Origin: Chryseosolibacter indicum
GTDB lineage: Bacteria; Bacteroidota; Bacteroidia; Cytophagales; Cyclobacteriaceae
Assembly (NCBI RefSeq): GCF_018598585.1
Contig: NZ_JAHESD010000005.1
Span: 62,001 to 126,000 of the forward strand
DNA: 64,000 nucleotides
Direction: 5' to 3'
Position 1 is the first letter of the stretch; every line of letters begins with the position of its first letter. Positions 63,919 through 64,000 of the stretch are shown here, piece by piece. The notes under the pieces were generated by a model that saw only the letters and a list, made by a program, of their open reading frames with translations, did no database searches and was not told the DNA's origin. The translations under genes were made by a program, and so were the position numbers.

Positions 63919-64000
63919 GGGCCGTTAGTATGTTCTTTAATTAAATTTCAGGCTAAAAAGGCTCTCATCTGAGCTGCAGGAATATGAAGCTGCTCGCGGT

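Noticed and set aside
1-64000. tRNA, rRNA, CRISPR arrays, insertion sequences or prophage
   Set aside because: No T-loop-like GGTTCGAATCC pattern, no regularly spaced short repeats, no transposase or integrase motif was found on reading; the holin-like gene at 57674 belongs to a chromosomal stress family.

Overview
The window reads as a chromosomal segment of a Bacteroidota bacterium, most likely Cytophagales or Chitinophagales. The signs are AT-rich DNA, promoters of the TTG-N19/20-TAnnTTTG type (clearest before sdhC and hppA), few Shine-Dalgarno sequences, a single-subunit b558 succinate dehydrogenase (sdhCAB), a fused aspartokinase-homoserine dehydrogenase, a DnaE with an N-terminal proofreading exonuclease, and many 'Rcp-like' receivers paired with soluble PAS histidine kinases. 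No rRNA, tRNA, CRISPR array, transposase or prophage was recognised. The genus cannot be fixed from sequence alone.

Layout. 0-6.5 kb: end of a DUF2807 gene, a sigma factor/membrane protein/outer-membrane barrel operon, a TetR regulator, a DinB-like protein and a lipoprotein. 6.5-12.7 kb: DEAD-box RNA helicase, GNAT enzyme, sdhCAB with a readable promoter and terminator, and an unlisted 38-residue membrane peptide. 12.8-25.5 kb: dnaE, trxA, a GC-rich 103-bp imperfect palindrome, then single metabolic, envelope and repair genes, including a spore-photoproduct-lyase-like radical SAM enzyme. 25.6-33.6 kb: ClC transporter, two single-domain receivers (one without its phospho-accepting Asp), small disordered proteins and a 1212-residue CheB-CheR-PAS-kinase. 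33.7-38.7 kb: thrA-thrB-thrC, preceded by a newly noticed 37-residue Ile/Thr-rich leader peptide, which suggests attenuation control. 38.8-45 kb: acyl-CoA thioesterase, a small HolD-like protein, K+-dependent membrane pyrophosphatase with an intrinsic-terminator hairpin in its leader, amidase, a 33-residue Lys-rich peptide and an SGNH hydrolase. 45-64 kb: a signalling block. It holds a 2154-residue soluble hybrid kinase with ten exact-length 92-residue HAMP-type repeats, four further kinases or receivers, two AsmA/DUF748-like envelope proteins, a YtxH/holin-like envelope-stress cassette, and a kinase-kinase-NtrC operon.

Together, the 25-33 kb and 45-64 kb parts hold five histidine kinases, five stand-alone receivers and one sigma-54 activator. 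They are interspersed with ion transport, envelope and small hydrophilic proteins, a pattern suggesting a phosphorelay for general or envelope stress. That reading is inference. The best-supported new observations are the thr leader peptide, the hppA leader hairpin, the large palindrome, the receiver with Asn in place of Asp, and four unlisted small ORFs.
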